Origin: Ciona intestinalis
Taxonomy: Eukaryota > Chordata > Ascidiacea > Phlebobranchia > Cionidae
Length of the DNA stretch: 64,000 bases
Direction of reading: 5' to 3'
Assembly (NCBI RefSeq): GCF_000224145.3
Contig: NC_020179.2
Coordinates: forward strand, 4,311,417-4,375,416
Under the pieces are notes generated by a model, which had not been told where the DNA came from, did not search any database, and worked only from the letters and a program-made list of their open reading frames with translations. Both the position numbers and the translations under genes were made by a program. Every line of letters begins with the position of its first letter. Position 1 is the stretch's first letter. Positions 50,301 to 60,045 of this stretch are shown here, piece by piece.

Positions 50301-50973
50301 GGACCAGAACCGTGTTTATAGTGGAGTTATGGATGTCGTTAGAACAACTTTCAAGTAAGATGTTTTGCATTTATTTGTGAGTTGTGTTGTTGGATAATGG
50401 TGTTATATAACAGGTTAGACATGGGTTTTATGCCAGAGATTCCCCATTATCCCTGCTATTAAAAAGATGTTCATTATTATAGCTTATGGGTGGTATATGA
50501 CAATGGGGATATTGTTGTTATATAATGGGGGTTTGTTAGGTCAGAGATTCCCCATTACCCCTGCTATTAAAAAAATGTTCATTATGAACATTATGGTTTA
50601 TTCCCTAAGTACTTGAATGCGCTATGGTTATGTTGCCTTTAATGTAAACATAGTATGTATACATGTTAATACAGTAGGTAGTTGGTAACATAACTTATTT
50701 AAACTGTAGAGGTTGGTGACTTTTTGCTTGAATTTCTAGGTTTTTGTATAACCTGAGAGGAATTTTTTGCATAGTTGTGCAACTCATTAAGACTAATATT
50801 TTGTAAGTATGTAGTGCCTGAGTATGGTGTTGCTAAAATTATCTTACTTTTGGTTAAGGAATGAAACTTGGAGAGGTTTTTACAAAGGGCTGACTGCAAA
50901 CCTTTTAAGGGTAACTCCTGCCTGTTGTATCACGTTTTACACTTATGAGATGATGGTGTATTATCTACCTTGA
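47399..50973 (+). CDS. SLC25A32: Mitochondrial folate/FAD carrier, SLC25A32 family
   Basis: Exons: 47399-47498, 48075-48225, 48770-48858, 49111-49259, 49669-49782, 50209-50354, 50859-50973. All are in phase, giving 287 aa (human 315). It has three mitochondrial-carrier repeats with signatures HPLDLIK (24-29), NPIWIAK (123-128) and YPYQVVR (223-228). The tryptophan replacing the acidic residue in the second signature, plus [16 protein letters not shown] and VRSRLQDQ, are characteristic of SLC25A32 rather than of other carriers. It sits in the inner mitochondrial membrane and imports folate and/or FAD. The start at 47399 is chosen because it fits the family N-terminus; an in-frame ATG at 47324 would add 25 residues. 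The start codon overlaps a TGACGTCA palindrome. The stop lies 6 bp before a mariner-like element. Confidence 0.95.
47712..47965 (+). repeat. SINE-like tail plus a second head in SLC25A32 intron 1
   Basis: 47714-47850 matches the SINE body and 3' end (GGTAACTTGTAAGCTGACAC, GTAGTTGCATTCATTCATTG). It is followed at about 47853 by a new head with GTTAGCGTGCCATACTGTAG and CACATTCAAGGCTTGG, resembling pol III A and B boxes. Two partial copies in tandem. Confidence 0.55.
48433..48624 (-). mobile_element. MITE-A in SLC25A32 intron 2
   Basis: Left TIR TAGTAGGGTGGGAGGAGATG, right TIR CCATCTTCCCCACCCTGCTA. Full length in reverse orientation. Confidence 0.9.
49318..49505 (+). repeat. R3 tandem dimer in SLC25A32 intron 4
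   Basis: Two consecutive ~95-bp units: GGCCAACTCTGGTCTAAATC at about 49341 and GGACCAACTCTGGCCTAAAG at about 49434. Each continues through CATGGCATG to ACCCATATAGAA or CCCATATAGAA. The best-preserved example in the window. Confidence 0.8.
49621..49651. repeat. (TA)n microsatellite next to an acceptor site
   Basis: About 30 bp of nearly pure TA repeat ending 17 bp before the acceptor AG of SLC25A32 exon 5. Confidence 0.9.
50402..50590 (+). repeat. Tandem pair in SLC25A32 intron 6
   Basis: Two ~75-bp units (50402-50478, 50518-50590), each from TTATATAA to GTTCATTAT with the shared core CAGAGATTCCCCATTA and CCCTGCTATTAAAAA, separated by about 40 bp. Intronic, no coding potential. Confidence 0.8.
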
Positions 50974-50978
50974 TAATA

Positions 50979-51199
50979 CAGGGTGTTCGGAAAGTCACTG
51001 TGCACTTACATATTTATTAACAAACGTTTTTCAGTATAGAATCCAGAAGTAAATATGAACGATAAATCGATAATTATAAATGGTGTTATAAGTGACCCCC
51101 GTTAGCAACAATACAGGCTTGGACCTTCTTATTTTGTTTCTAAACACCTTAATCAGTAAATATTAACTATAAGCGTGCAGTGACTTTCCAAACACCCTG
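50979..51199. mobile_element. Mariner-like MITE directly after the SLC25A32 stop
   Basis: 221 bp beginning CAGGGTGTTCGGAAAGTCAC and ending with the near-complement GTGACTTTCCAAACACCCTG. Ends of this form occur in mariner-like elements. The left flank is TA; the right flank is TG, so the expected TA duplication is imperfect. No transposase frame. It starts 6 bp after the SLC25A32 stop and must form the beginning of the 3' UTR. Confidence 0.72.
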
Positions 51200-51267
51200 T
51201 GTATGCTGTATTGTTATCCTAAATCGTAAGGCTGGTAAATCATGCCTAAAACAGCAATTTCCATGGT

Positions 51268-51460
51268 AAAGTAGGGGAAGATGGGACATTTACTCATTCT
51301 ATTTTCTCGTCCCATTTGGTAGTAAACAAAGAAAATTCCAAGAATTATAAAATCTTATCCTCACGACTCCCATAGACCGTTTTTAATTGTTTAAAACACG
51401 ATTAGGATGTTTGGATATTATGTGCTAAATGTATTCCATCTTCCCCCCACCTTACTATAT
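51268..51460 (+). mobile_element. MITE-A between SLC25A32 and the V-ATPase E gene
   Basis: Left end AGTAGGGGAAGATGGGACAT (outermost bases decayed), core TTTGGTAGTAAACAAAGAAA, right TIR CATCTTCCCCCCACCTTACT. Confidence 0.86.
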
Positions 51461-52048
51461 CTACCTTATACATATAAGCACACACTGTGTCGGTGTTTTA
51501 CTTCAGCGTAGTTTGATTCTTATGCAATAATTATAAAAGCAAAAACAATCTGCGTATAGAAAGACATTTAATCATTAAGCAACGTGCTATGTTATGTTTA
51601 CTAAACATTGTTTAGCTCAAATGAATATTAATAGCCTATTGTAACCGGAATGATAATATTCCTTAAATTTATAATATAGATAATACATGATTTATGTTTG
51701 TAATTGCTGCAATTTTGAATTTATTGTTCATATGTGACGTTTACATTTGTTGAGTTCCAGCTCCTTTTTGAGCATTATCAAAGAATGACACTCGTCTAAA
51801 TTTGCATGGCTGGATAACAGTTGTTATAACACAGGTGTTCTGTGGTATACAGCTCGTGCCTGCTTACGAGTTACCACGTATGTAACTTTGTGGTTGTTTT
51901 TTTTTGAATTGTGAAAATTTTGACAACTAATTTGTATTTGTTGGTTTGCAATGTAAGCACTATAACAATCTTTTTTAAACAGTATTATTGGCCAGTAGCA
52001 AAACTAACACGAAAATCATTTAAAAACTTTTGAAACAATACTTTAACA
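51461..52048. other. Intergenic, tail-to-tail region
   Basis: No gene. The SINE body lies at 51808-51895 in reverse (AACAGTTGTTATAACACAGG, CTTACGAGTTACCACGTATG). I see no AATAAA that would clearly end SLC25A32. Confidence 0.45.
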
Positions 52049-52054
52049 TTTATT
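52049..52054 (-). terminator. Poly(A) signal of the V-ATPase E gene
   Basis: Minus-strand AATAAA about 115 nt downstream of the stop codon at 52172-52170, a normal distance for a short 3' UTR. Confidence 0.6.
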
Positions 52055-52169
52055 GAAAACGCTTGCATATTGCACGGAAACTACCACAACATAGATACAA
52101 CATATGTGTTCAAATTAGATTCCCCTCTTAATGATAATCATGGTAATAATATTAGTTGTGTGGTGAACC

Positions 52170-54662
52170 TCAGTCGAGGAATTTACGATTCATGTTTTTC
52201 CCGAATAAAACTTCCCGAATTTCTGGAAGCATCTGTGAAAAATAGAAAGTTTTAATTTTGTGCAGATTATTTGGAAATCATACGCACTAACATGGACCAT
52301 AAGTGTCTTCTTATACAGTAAATACACATGGTGAATGTATGCACCATGCGTATAAGAGGGCACCCGTTTTTTTTTAACACAACAGTGAGCATGATCGTGT
52401 ATGAACACACTATGTGTATAACATGGTTGTCTTCGTATACACCAGACACATGTGTACTATGTGTATAAAAGAGCACCCAATATACATGAGGCGTATGAAG
52501 ATATGTGTGGGGTATAAAACCATACAACTTGAAGCTTACCTGTCTACCAATAAGATCCAACCTCGCATCTAATGTGTTCCTAACCCTAATAGCCCCGTTA
52601 GCGCTCGTCATAATCACCCCACCACATGTGTCCGGGGTTAGGAATGAACTTTCGTTGACCTCCACGACCGCGACGCGGTTTGTCGACTTTTTAAACGCAT
52701 CGACCACATCGGGAATCAATGCCTGGGAACATCAACTTTTTATTATTGATATAAACTTATAATTTCATTGCATTCAAAAGTTATATTTTTAGGCAGCATT
52801 GGTAGCATACTATGTAGTATTGCAGGTAGTTTATAGTAAGATAATACCAATTTGTGTAAGTGAGGTCCTACAGTGAGGCATGCCATGGAACCTGAGATTT
52901 AGGCCAGAGTTGGCTCATTCATTACCCCAACATCATTTATTCACATTTTATTCTATATGAGTGAGGTCTAATAGTGAGATACACCAAGGTCCTAAGATTT
53001 CCAGAGTTGGCTCATTACCCTAAAATTACTTATTACCCCTTCATTACCTTAACTGTCTGCACATCTTCCTTTAAACATTGAACGATAACTTTGTCCTCCA
53101 GTAGTTGAAAGAGACCTTGGCTTATTAATCCAAGCAGAAGTGAATTGTATTGAGATTGGTTTCGTTTAAGGTCACTAAGTTGGTCCTTTGCTTCACTTAG
53201 AATATTCTGAACACAGTTTAAAAATGTAATATGTAGAATGGAGGCAAGAAACCATGTATTTATAAAGTTGTATATGTTTATACAAGTAAACCAGGTATAT
53301 ATTAAGATGTAATAAAGTAAACAAGTGTAACAGGAACCATAGAAACAGTATATTGATTCAGAATTGCAATGCATAACATTAGGACAGAAGTAACTTGTAC
53401 CTGAATATGGTCTTCTCTATATTTGAGGATTTTTAGTCTTGCAGCATTTACTAGTTGTGATTGTTGCCTGTGAACATAAAACAAGACATTGAAAGCAGAC
53501 AAACTAAAGTTATACAAACTAAACAATGCAACCATGTTGTGTTCATAGGGTTTTTTATATAGTACGGTGAGGGGAAGATAGGAAGTCTTTAAATTTAGTC
53601 TTAAATTGACATCATGTTAAATGTTAAACACATGATTTTAAACTGTTAGGTAACTTGACTATGGTGAATTGCATTATATTTGAAAGAACATCTGGTTACA
53701 ACAAATAATTTGTCATCTTACACTTTCTTCTGCTGCTCCAATTGTTTTTGTTTTCTCTCATAATACGTCATTATCTTCTGTCGTTGTTGTTGTACAAGAC
53801 GACTTTTTTCAATTTCAAATTCTTCGTCAGCCTGGATGAAATACTTAATGAATTCTAACAAAATGGTTTGGACATTGTTTTTAATTGATGATCAGTTAAT
53901 TGCAGGCTTACAACAAAGATTGAAAAAGCTAGTTTGGTTTGTTGTTTATTTCAACCAAATAGATATAAAATAAAAAGCTCTTTAAATCGCTGCAACTTTT
54001 CTTATTTCATGTCCTCATGGTTATGTTAAGAAACATGAAGGTTGAAAACATTGGTTTAAGTGTCATTTATGTTAGATATAGTAAAGTCAATATGTTGGGA
54101 CCTTTGCCATAATTTCATCAACTTTTTCATCTGCTTCTTGGTCGATGAATGCGATCATGTGATCAATCTGTGGAACAGAAGTGAAGGTTTAATAAGTTAT
54201 AGTACATAGGTGGAATATCCTGCCATGAACCAGTCTGCAGAGTATGGCAGGTACAAGCACGTTTTCGGTCACTACTTTTGCTTGGTTATGCATGCGTGAG
54301 ATCTCACCAGGAACTTCCATATTCTGCAGACTGGGTCATGACAACACATGGATAAATATAAAATATAAATGTTTAGAAGTTAGGGAAACTTTGTGAGAAC
54401 ATTATACGGTTGATGGATCCTGCACTAGCACTAGAATTTAACATAAATATATCTATGTTTATGCATGTAAATAATAAATGATTACTTCAAGAAGATGAGA
54501 CCTTCAACTTAAAGTGTTTGTTGACAAAAGTTAAGAATTAAAATGCGTAAACATGTTGGTACGTTATGGTCAGGTCAAAACATTTTCGATATTCATGTAG
54601 AAACCTTCCACGCATTAAATTGGATGTACCTGCTTTTTGACTTCTACTTCACTTAAGCCCAT
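52170..54662 (-). CDS. ATP6V1E1: V-type proton ATPase subunit E
   Basis: Minus-strand exons in reading order: 54662-54630, 54167-54102, 53831-53722, 53467-53401, 53206-53048, 52722-52540, 52232-52170. All are in phase and encode 226 aa, the exact length of human subunit E. The start [11 protein letters not shown] and helix [19 protein letters not shown] are typical, followed by a charged Q/K/E-rich coiled coil (exons 3-4), then [20 protein letters not shown], the globular end with [16 protein letters not shown], and the family C-terminus NRKFLD. Subunit E pairs with G to form the peripheral stalk holding the V1 head to the membrane sector, needed for acidification of endosomes and lysosomes. 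It is tail-to-tail with SLC25A32. The single gene cannot be assigned to E1 versus E2. Confidence 0.98.
52330..52500. repeat. Short repeat pair in the last V-ATPase E intron
   Basis: CATGCGTATAAGAGGGCACC (52345) and TATGTGTATAAAAGAGCACC (52458) with surrounding TATGTGTATAA and ACATGTGTA words, spaced about 113 bp. A small, decayed tandem array. Confidence 0.5.
52856..53037 (-). repeat. R3 tandem dimer (reverse) in V-ATPase E intron 5
   Basis: Two units: GTGAGGTCCTACAGTGAGGC to GGCTCATTCATTACCCC, then GTGAGGTCTAATAGTGAGAT to GGCTCATTACCCTAAAA. They end about 10 bp from the splice donor of the 53206-53048 exon. Confidence 0.75.
54224..54340. repeat. Foldback element in V-ATPase E intron 1
   Basis: Arms 54224-54250 and 54314-54340 are inverted copies (core CCAGTCTGCAGA, three mismatches in 27) with a 63-nt loop. 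It could form a hairpin in the pre-mRNA. Not matched to another copy here. Confidence 0.7.
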
Positions 54663-55787
54663 ATTGGTATATATGCAGAAACACAACGCAGAATATAAAT
54701 ATAAACTTCCTAAACTTTAACCAGATGTAGATATTAATTTAATGCAGTTATTTTACGCAAAATTTCTCAAATCATAACTAATAAAGCGGTCTTGTGCATA
54801 AATGCGCTTCAATTATTCCAAAAATATGTTGACGAAAACTTTTAATAACATACGTTAACAACATACGACCCTGCTCTCATCCGTTTTATATCATGTGATT
54901 TTTTTATCATGTGACAATAGACATCGTATGCGAGCGCGGGGTGTCGTAGAAGTGTTTTAATTTCAGATTGGTATTGCCTAAAACGAACATATTTGTAGGT
55001 TAACAAAAAAATATTTGTTTATTGAAGCTGTAGTTACTAAAAATTTAATGAACGCCCTACGCCCATACGCTGTAGCTAACACAAACGCAATCCAGAGTTC
55101 GTATACAAACATGTTTATGCAACGAGCCACTGACTCAATGCATACACATTTAAGACGACTTAAACCGTGTTTCGGTAACAGTAATGCTTTGACTCATTGC
55201 AACCTTTCATTTTTTATTTATATAAAAGAATGTAAAAATACATACAGACTAATTTGCGATTGTTTTTTAAACCAAGTGATTTTAATAGTTTCACATTCGG
55301 GACGTTTTTTCATTTTAAAGTAATCGTAACTCCACTTTGCAAGGATTGTTACCTGGCATTGACGTAGAAACTTTGCGTGACGTAGTTGAGTATGACGTAT
55401 ATATACAACGCCGGTCAACTTTCCGAGTTTCGGTTGCGGGCATAATAGTAATCAACGTAATCTACGCGCGGCCACTGGTTGCAAACTTCTCGTTCTATTT
55501 CTGCCTGATAGGCAAAGGTTTAGTTCAGAGTTATGCTACTGATTGTTTACTGGAAATAGCAACTTGATCAACTAGTTAGAACGTTTAGTTTTATTTGTAG
55601 CAGTGGTTGTGAAGATTTTTCGTGGTTCAGTATTAAAGACATCACGCTGAAGGTGAGATTGTTTATTGTTTGTTATTTTTGAAGTGTATTTGTAGGAGTG
55701 GTATGCTGAAACTTAAATATACGTTCTGCATACCACCCTAAGTCTGGTGCTTGTCTGATCGGACTGAAAGTTCTGTTGTGCGCATAA

Positions 55788-55975
55788 TAGTAGGGTGGGG
55801 TACGACGGGACACCTTAGCACATAATAACCAAATATCTTGTTTCAAACAATTAACAACGGTCTGTGTAAGTCGCGCGGATACGGTTTTATAATTCTTTGT
55901 ATGTTCTTTGTTTACTACCAAATGAAACGATAAAATAGATTGAAAGGCGTTCCTTCTTCACCCACCCTACTGTAC
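55788..55975 (-). mobile_element. MITE-A copy
   Basis: Left TIR TAGTAGGGTGGGGTACGACG, right end TCCTTCTTCACCCACCCTAC. Reverse core. Confidence 0.86.
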
Positions 55976-56525
55976 TAGAGGGGAGAATCTTTTGCAACGA
56001 CCGGGCAACTTGTATGGGAGCTATAGGGGTTACGGTGACGATGTTTTAGGTCGCACCGTGTGTTTTAAATTACCAATTAATAAAATTTGTTTTAAAGTAA
56101 TTTGTTGGTTGGGATTTTACAATTTAAGTTTCGGGTATATACCATATATTCCATCTGATTGGCAAGGCGTAATACATTTGTTGTTGTAATTTAGATTAGC
56201 ATTTATAAAATGCGTTCAAGTTTTAAATATGATGGCTAACACTAAAAGATATACTCGCATAGTCAGCTGCAAGGTACAATGAAAATACTAAATATTGTGA
56301 ATTATGTGTACGAGGTAAATCGGACTGAAAAACTTTATTTCTATTAATTTCGTAATAAAATGTATAATTGGAACAATTATAAATACGTAGCAAACGCGTT
56401 AAGGGCATTGTTAAAACATAGTATACTGAAACGACTTTGTTATACTATGGTTAAAAAATCATTTTATTTTTGGTAATTTTTTATTAATATAAATCGCAGA
56501 TATAGCGCTAATTATAAAACATTTA

Positions 56526-56722
56526 TAGTAGGGTGGGGGAAGATGGGACACTTTTAGCACTGAATATCCAAATACCCTGATCGTGTTTTAAACAATTAAC
56601 AACGGTCCATGGTAGTCGTGAGGAAAACGTTTTTATAATTCTTTGAATAATCTTTGTTTACTACCATATATGACGAGAAAATAGAGTAAAAAGGTGTCCC
56701 ATCTTTCCCCACCCTACTATAT
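56526..56722 (-). mobile_element. MITE-A copy
   Basis: Left TIR TAGTAGGGTGGGGGAAGATG, right TIR CCATCTTTCCCCACCCTACT, flanked by TA. One of the best-preserved copies; usable as a reference. Confidence 0.92.
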
Positions 56723-56985
56723 ATCATTGATAATAGGTCAATATTACCGTTCATTATTGAAACTTGTAACTCATAAGTCGTAACGTCACGGTGACGTAAT
56801 CCAAGCGGTTTGCAAAAGTCAAGCAGTGTATTTATCTTAGAAAGTATATTGACATTCTTTGGCTAAGGTTTCAAGCAAGTGGTGTAGAAGTAATATATGT
56901 TGTGGAGCTTCCACGTCACTGCTTCTCTTAACGTCTGTGTGACGTCATCACTATGGCGTCATCACTCTACGTTACTAGAAGAAAG

Positions 56986-57798
56986 TTACTGCATGTCCTC
57001 GTACAATAAATGTCCTGTAAAAGTTGAATATTTCCACCCCGCCCCGAGGGCGCCCTCTACCACTTCTATCCTTACGTGATCCCCTTTCACTAGGTGCAGC
57101 AGAGCGCCGTTACTTGCTGTCTCATGGTCTGCACCGTTAGCATCGGCGAAAGCATGAACCATCGCGCCACCATTTACCTGTAAATACAAATTATTAAAAC
57201 TGCGAGTAATTGAAAACATGGGAAATGTGCAAAAACAAAAATACAAAACATAAAAAATAAAGAAATTGTATCGAATTTAAATGCATAAACCATGAGAGTA
57301 ATAAATACTCGCATATTACGTTACACGCATATATACCGTAAGAGCGACCACTAAGCCGTTACTGTTGAACGTTTTAATAATCCGGAACTCAAGCGAGTAG
57401 ACTCCGTTAACAGATGGCGTGAAATGGTGCCTCGCTGTGTCGTAACAATTCCCATAGTTGAGTAAGATTGAATCGAAAGTTACGATGGTTCGGATCTCCC
57501 CTTGTTTTGTTCGATAAGTGAACATTCCTTCTCCCAACGCGTCCGATGTTCTGGTAACTGAGAATGCGACCCGTTGTGACCTTTGACCTAATGATGATTG
57601 TTTCCGCATAATTGGAAGTGCTGCGTCACAAACGATGACGCATTGGCCTTGCAGAGCCACATTTGGGTCCACGGTTGGGAATGGGTCCCCGTCTGTGTTA
57701 GTAGAAGCCGTGGTTTGGTAGATGCCGTTGCATTGGGACCCACTTACAATGTACTGAAGTATAATAAACGGGAGAAGTTTTAATTCCATTTTAAACAT
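56986..57798 (-). CDS. Cerebellin-like secreted C1q-domain protein
   Basis: Two minus-strand exons, 57798-57337 and 57177-56986, phase 0, encode 217 aa (cerebellins are about 190-205). A hydrophobic N-terminus (ELKLLPFIILQYIVSGSQC) is a likely signal peptide. Residues ~50-58 (QGQCVIVCD) match the cerebellin CxxxC segment that cross-links trimers into hexamers. A C1q domain fills ~76-217, with RVAFSVTR at its start and GWKYSTFTGHLLY at its end. C1q and TNF folds are related, but the CxxxC segment, SNGALL and GWKYSTF favour cerebellin over TNF or complement C1q; there is no collagen region. Vertebrate cerebellins bridge neurexin and GluD receptors at synapses; that role in a tunicate is not implied by sequence. 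A second ATG at 57789 is possible. Confidence 0.9.
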
Positions 57799-57811
57799 AT
57801 ATCTTGCGTGA

Positions 57812-57835
57812 TCTGTAAAAAAGAAAAAATCGGAT
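57812..57835 (-). promoter_or_regulatory. Candidate splice or SL trans-splice acceptor for the cerebellin-like gene
   Basis: On the minus strand TTTTTTCTTTTTTACAG ends about 15 nt before the first ATG. Such a short distance is usual for tunicate trans-splice acceptors, but an ordinary 5' UTR intron would look the same. Confidence 0.45.
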
Positions 57836-57985
57836 CCTTATTTATAGAGGCTTCGAAATAACAATGTTCGTTTCGTGAATCTGGCCCTGCTAATCTAACT
57901 TTTTTAGTAATGAATAGCGTAGCGTTCAACGACCCATTTATTGAAAGTATGCATTTAATATTTTCAGTAGGCACACAACATACAA

Positions 57986-58177
57986 TAGAGTGGCGGAAGA
58001 TAGGACACCTTTTCATTCTATTTTCTCGTTCCATTCGATGGTAAACAAAAAAACATTTAAAAAATTATAAAACCGCATTTTTACGACTCACATAGACCGT
58101 TGTTAATTGTTTAAAACACGATCAGGATATTTGAACATTTCGCGCTAAAATCTCCCGTTTTTTCCTACCCTACTGTA
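57986..58177 (+). mobile_element. MITE-A upstream of the cerebellin-like gene
   Basis: Left TIR TAGAGTGGCGGAAGATAGGA, diverged right TIR CCCGTTTTTTCCTACCCTAC. Core CGATGGTAAACAAAAAAAC. It lies about 190 bp from the start codon, so probably in the promoter region. Confidence 0.82.
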
Positions 58178-58842
58178 ACAACAAAAAGTTTTGATTTTCG
58201 CAATAAAAGTTCGAAGGTTTTATACGACCCAACCAAACCAATGGTTTAATTACACGTTCGGTATATAGCAACCCAGTGGGCTTTGAGAGTTATATTGTTA
58301 CTGCAGCATCTGCTACTTAATGAATATTCCTGCATGACTGCAGCTTTGATAATAAAAAATTAATCCGTGACATTTTCATATCTCAGTGTGTGTCTGTACA
58401 CCGGGTCGCATGTTGTCGTGCACAAATAATTAGTTTGTACTTTCCCATCTTGTGTTTATCACCGCATTCCAGGACCCCACACAAGGCCGTTTAAATAATT
58501 AAAGGCGCTATATATACATCGCGTCTTTACATTTTAAGACCTGTGAAAGCGATCGCTGTAAAAATAGAGTTCGATCTTTGTGCGTATACAATATTGACAT
58601 CCACCATAAACATAATATATCACATGATATTATTTCTATGTGCTACTTAAAAACCACAAAGCTTAAACGCTACCCACGCGCGTGACAAGTCCTTACTCAT
58701 TTAAAATATCATCAAATATTAATTGTTACCAAAACACCGAGACTTCTGTTCCGACGCCCCCTGCACTTAATATGACAAAACCTAAACGCAAATCAAACGA
58801 CAAAAAAACATGAAACTGCTTGTATTGCTATTACACTTCAAG
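58178..58842. other. No gene recognised
   Basis: Anonymous AT-rich sequence, presumably further 5' flank of the cerebellin-like gene. Confidence 0.4.
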
Positions 58843-59035
58843 TACAGTAGGATGGGGGGAATCCGGGACACTTTTAACTCTATTTTCTCGTCCCACTTAG
58901 AAGTATACAAAGGACAAACAAAGAATTATAAAACCGTATCCTATACCATTGTTAATTGTTTAAAACACGATCGGGATATTTGGATAATATGTGCAATAGT
59001 TGTCCCATCTTTCCCCACACTACTAAATATTACTG
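58843..59035 (+). mobile_element. MITE-A copy
   Basis: Left end CAGTAGGATGGGGGGAATCC, right end CCCATCTTTCCCCACACTAC. The core is shortened around the CCTATACCATTG stretch. Directly followed by a MITE-B. Confidence 0.82.
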
Positions 59036-59212
59036 TTGGGTAAAATGGGATAGCGTTTTTATCGTATCATTTAGTAGTAAACAAAGAATATTTACGAAAT
59101 TATATAACCGTATCCTAACGACCCTATAGGAGCGTTGTTAATTGTTGAAAACACGATCAGGAAATGTGGAACATTTTCTGCTAACAGTGACCATCTTACC
59201 CCACGGTGTTAT
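59036..59212 (+). mobile_element. MITE-B abutting the preceding MITE-A
   Basis: Left end TTACTGTTGGGTAAAATGGG, core TTTAGTAGTAAACAAAGAAT, right end CCATCTTACCCCACGGTGTT. Full length and in the same orientation as the MITE-A. Confidence 0.83.
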
Positions 59213-59234
59213 ATAACTCCTATGTTACTAAAGC

Positions 59235-59325
59235 TATGAGTTTTAATGGGCCAACCCTGGCTTAAATCCTAATTCCCACATGGCGTGCCACGTCGTAGAA
59301 CCTTTTCCTTATAGAAAACTATGGT
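59235..59325 (+). repeat. R3 repeat unit
   Basis: AATGGGCCAACCCTGGCTTA, then CACATGGCGTGCCACGTCGT and CCTTATAGAAAAC. A single diverged unit. Confidence 0.55.
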
Positions 59326-59777
59326 GCCAATCCTCTAGTGTTAAAACTACGAGCGTATCGCCATTGTACTTATGCTTTAAAATTGACATTTTAGTTTACG
59401 TTGAGGTTGTGTTTTGTGAGCGATTGTCACACTCGATGATCATACAGTAACTACACATTACAATATTGTTCAATATTAACATCCATAGTTATAACCGATT
59501 TGTGCATTGTTGCATTACATGGGAAACATCCCCAGGCATAAGGTTTAGGAAAATATCGATTTTCGCAACTCAGTGGTTTTAGTTTGCTGTTTTATACAAG
59601 AAAAACCTTGTTTAAAAACGGGTTTATCGTTCCCATTATAGCCTATACTGTTCTTACACACGCGGTTGGAAACTTGTTAATTCTAGTTAACGCGCAGTGG
59701 TTTTGTTCTACGTAACTTTTAATCGATTTTCCAAATACACTTTATATGAAGAATATAAATACACGCAATGTAGCTTA

Positions 59778-59976
59778 TATGGAAGAGTGGGAACGATGGG
59801 ACATTTTTTCATTTCCTTTTCGCCCATTTGGTAGTAAACAATAAACATTTTTAAAAATAATAAAACTATACCCTCACGACACCTATAGACCGCTGTTAGT
59901 TGTTTAAAACACGATCAGGATATTTAGATATTACGTGCTAAAGTTGTCCCATCTTCCCTCTACGACTCACTACTGT
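59778..59976 (+). mobile_element. MITE-A copy, diverged
   Basis: Left end GGAAGAGTGGGAACGATGGG, core CATTTGGTAGTAAACAATAA, right end CCCATCTTCCCTCTACGACT. The right TIR is partly rearranged. Confidence 0.75.
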
Positions 59977-60045
59977 GATAGTTTTAGATCTATAATTACG
60001 AAAACGAATCTCACAAAACGATACAGTTGCGTTTCATCATTATAT

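Larger units (their letters stand above)
54663..56985. other. Region between the V-ATPase E and cerebellin-like genes
   Basis: It should contain the V-ATPase E promoter. Open frames at 55015-55323 and 55992-56189 have no recognisable content. Two MITE-A copies lie inside (55788-55975, 56526-56722). The poly(A) signal of the cerebellin-like gene is unclear; minus-strand AATAAA hexamers occur only beyond the second MITE, near 56463 and 56334. Confidence 0.4.

Noticed and set aside
55673..55975. Minus-strand coding frame through a MITE-A
   Set aside because: The frame is produced by the element itself; similar frames arise in other copies (3552, 17827, 58810, 62504, 63530).
57316..57798. TNF-family ligand
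   Set aside because: The C1q and TNF folds are related, but the CxxxC segment and GWKYSTF-type ending fit a cerebellin-like C1q protein better.
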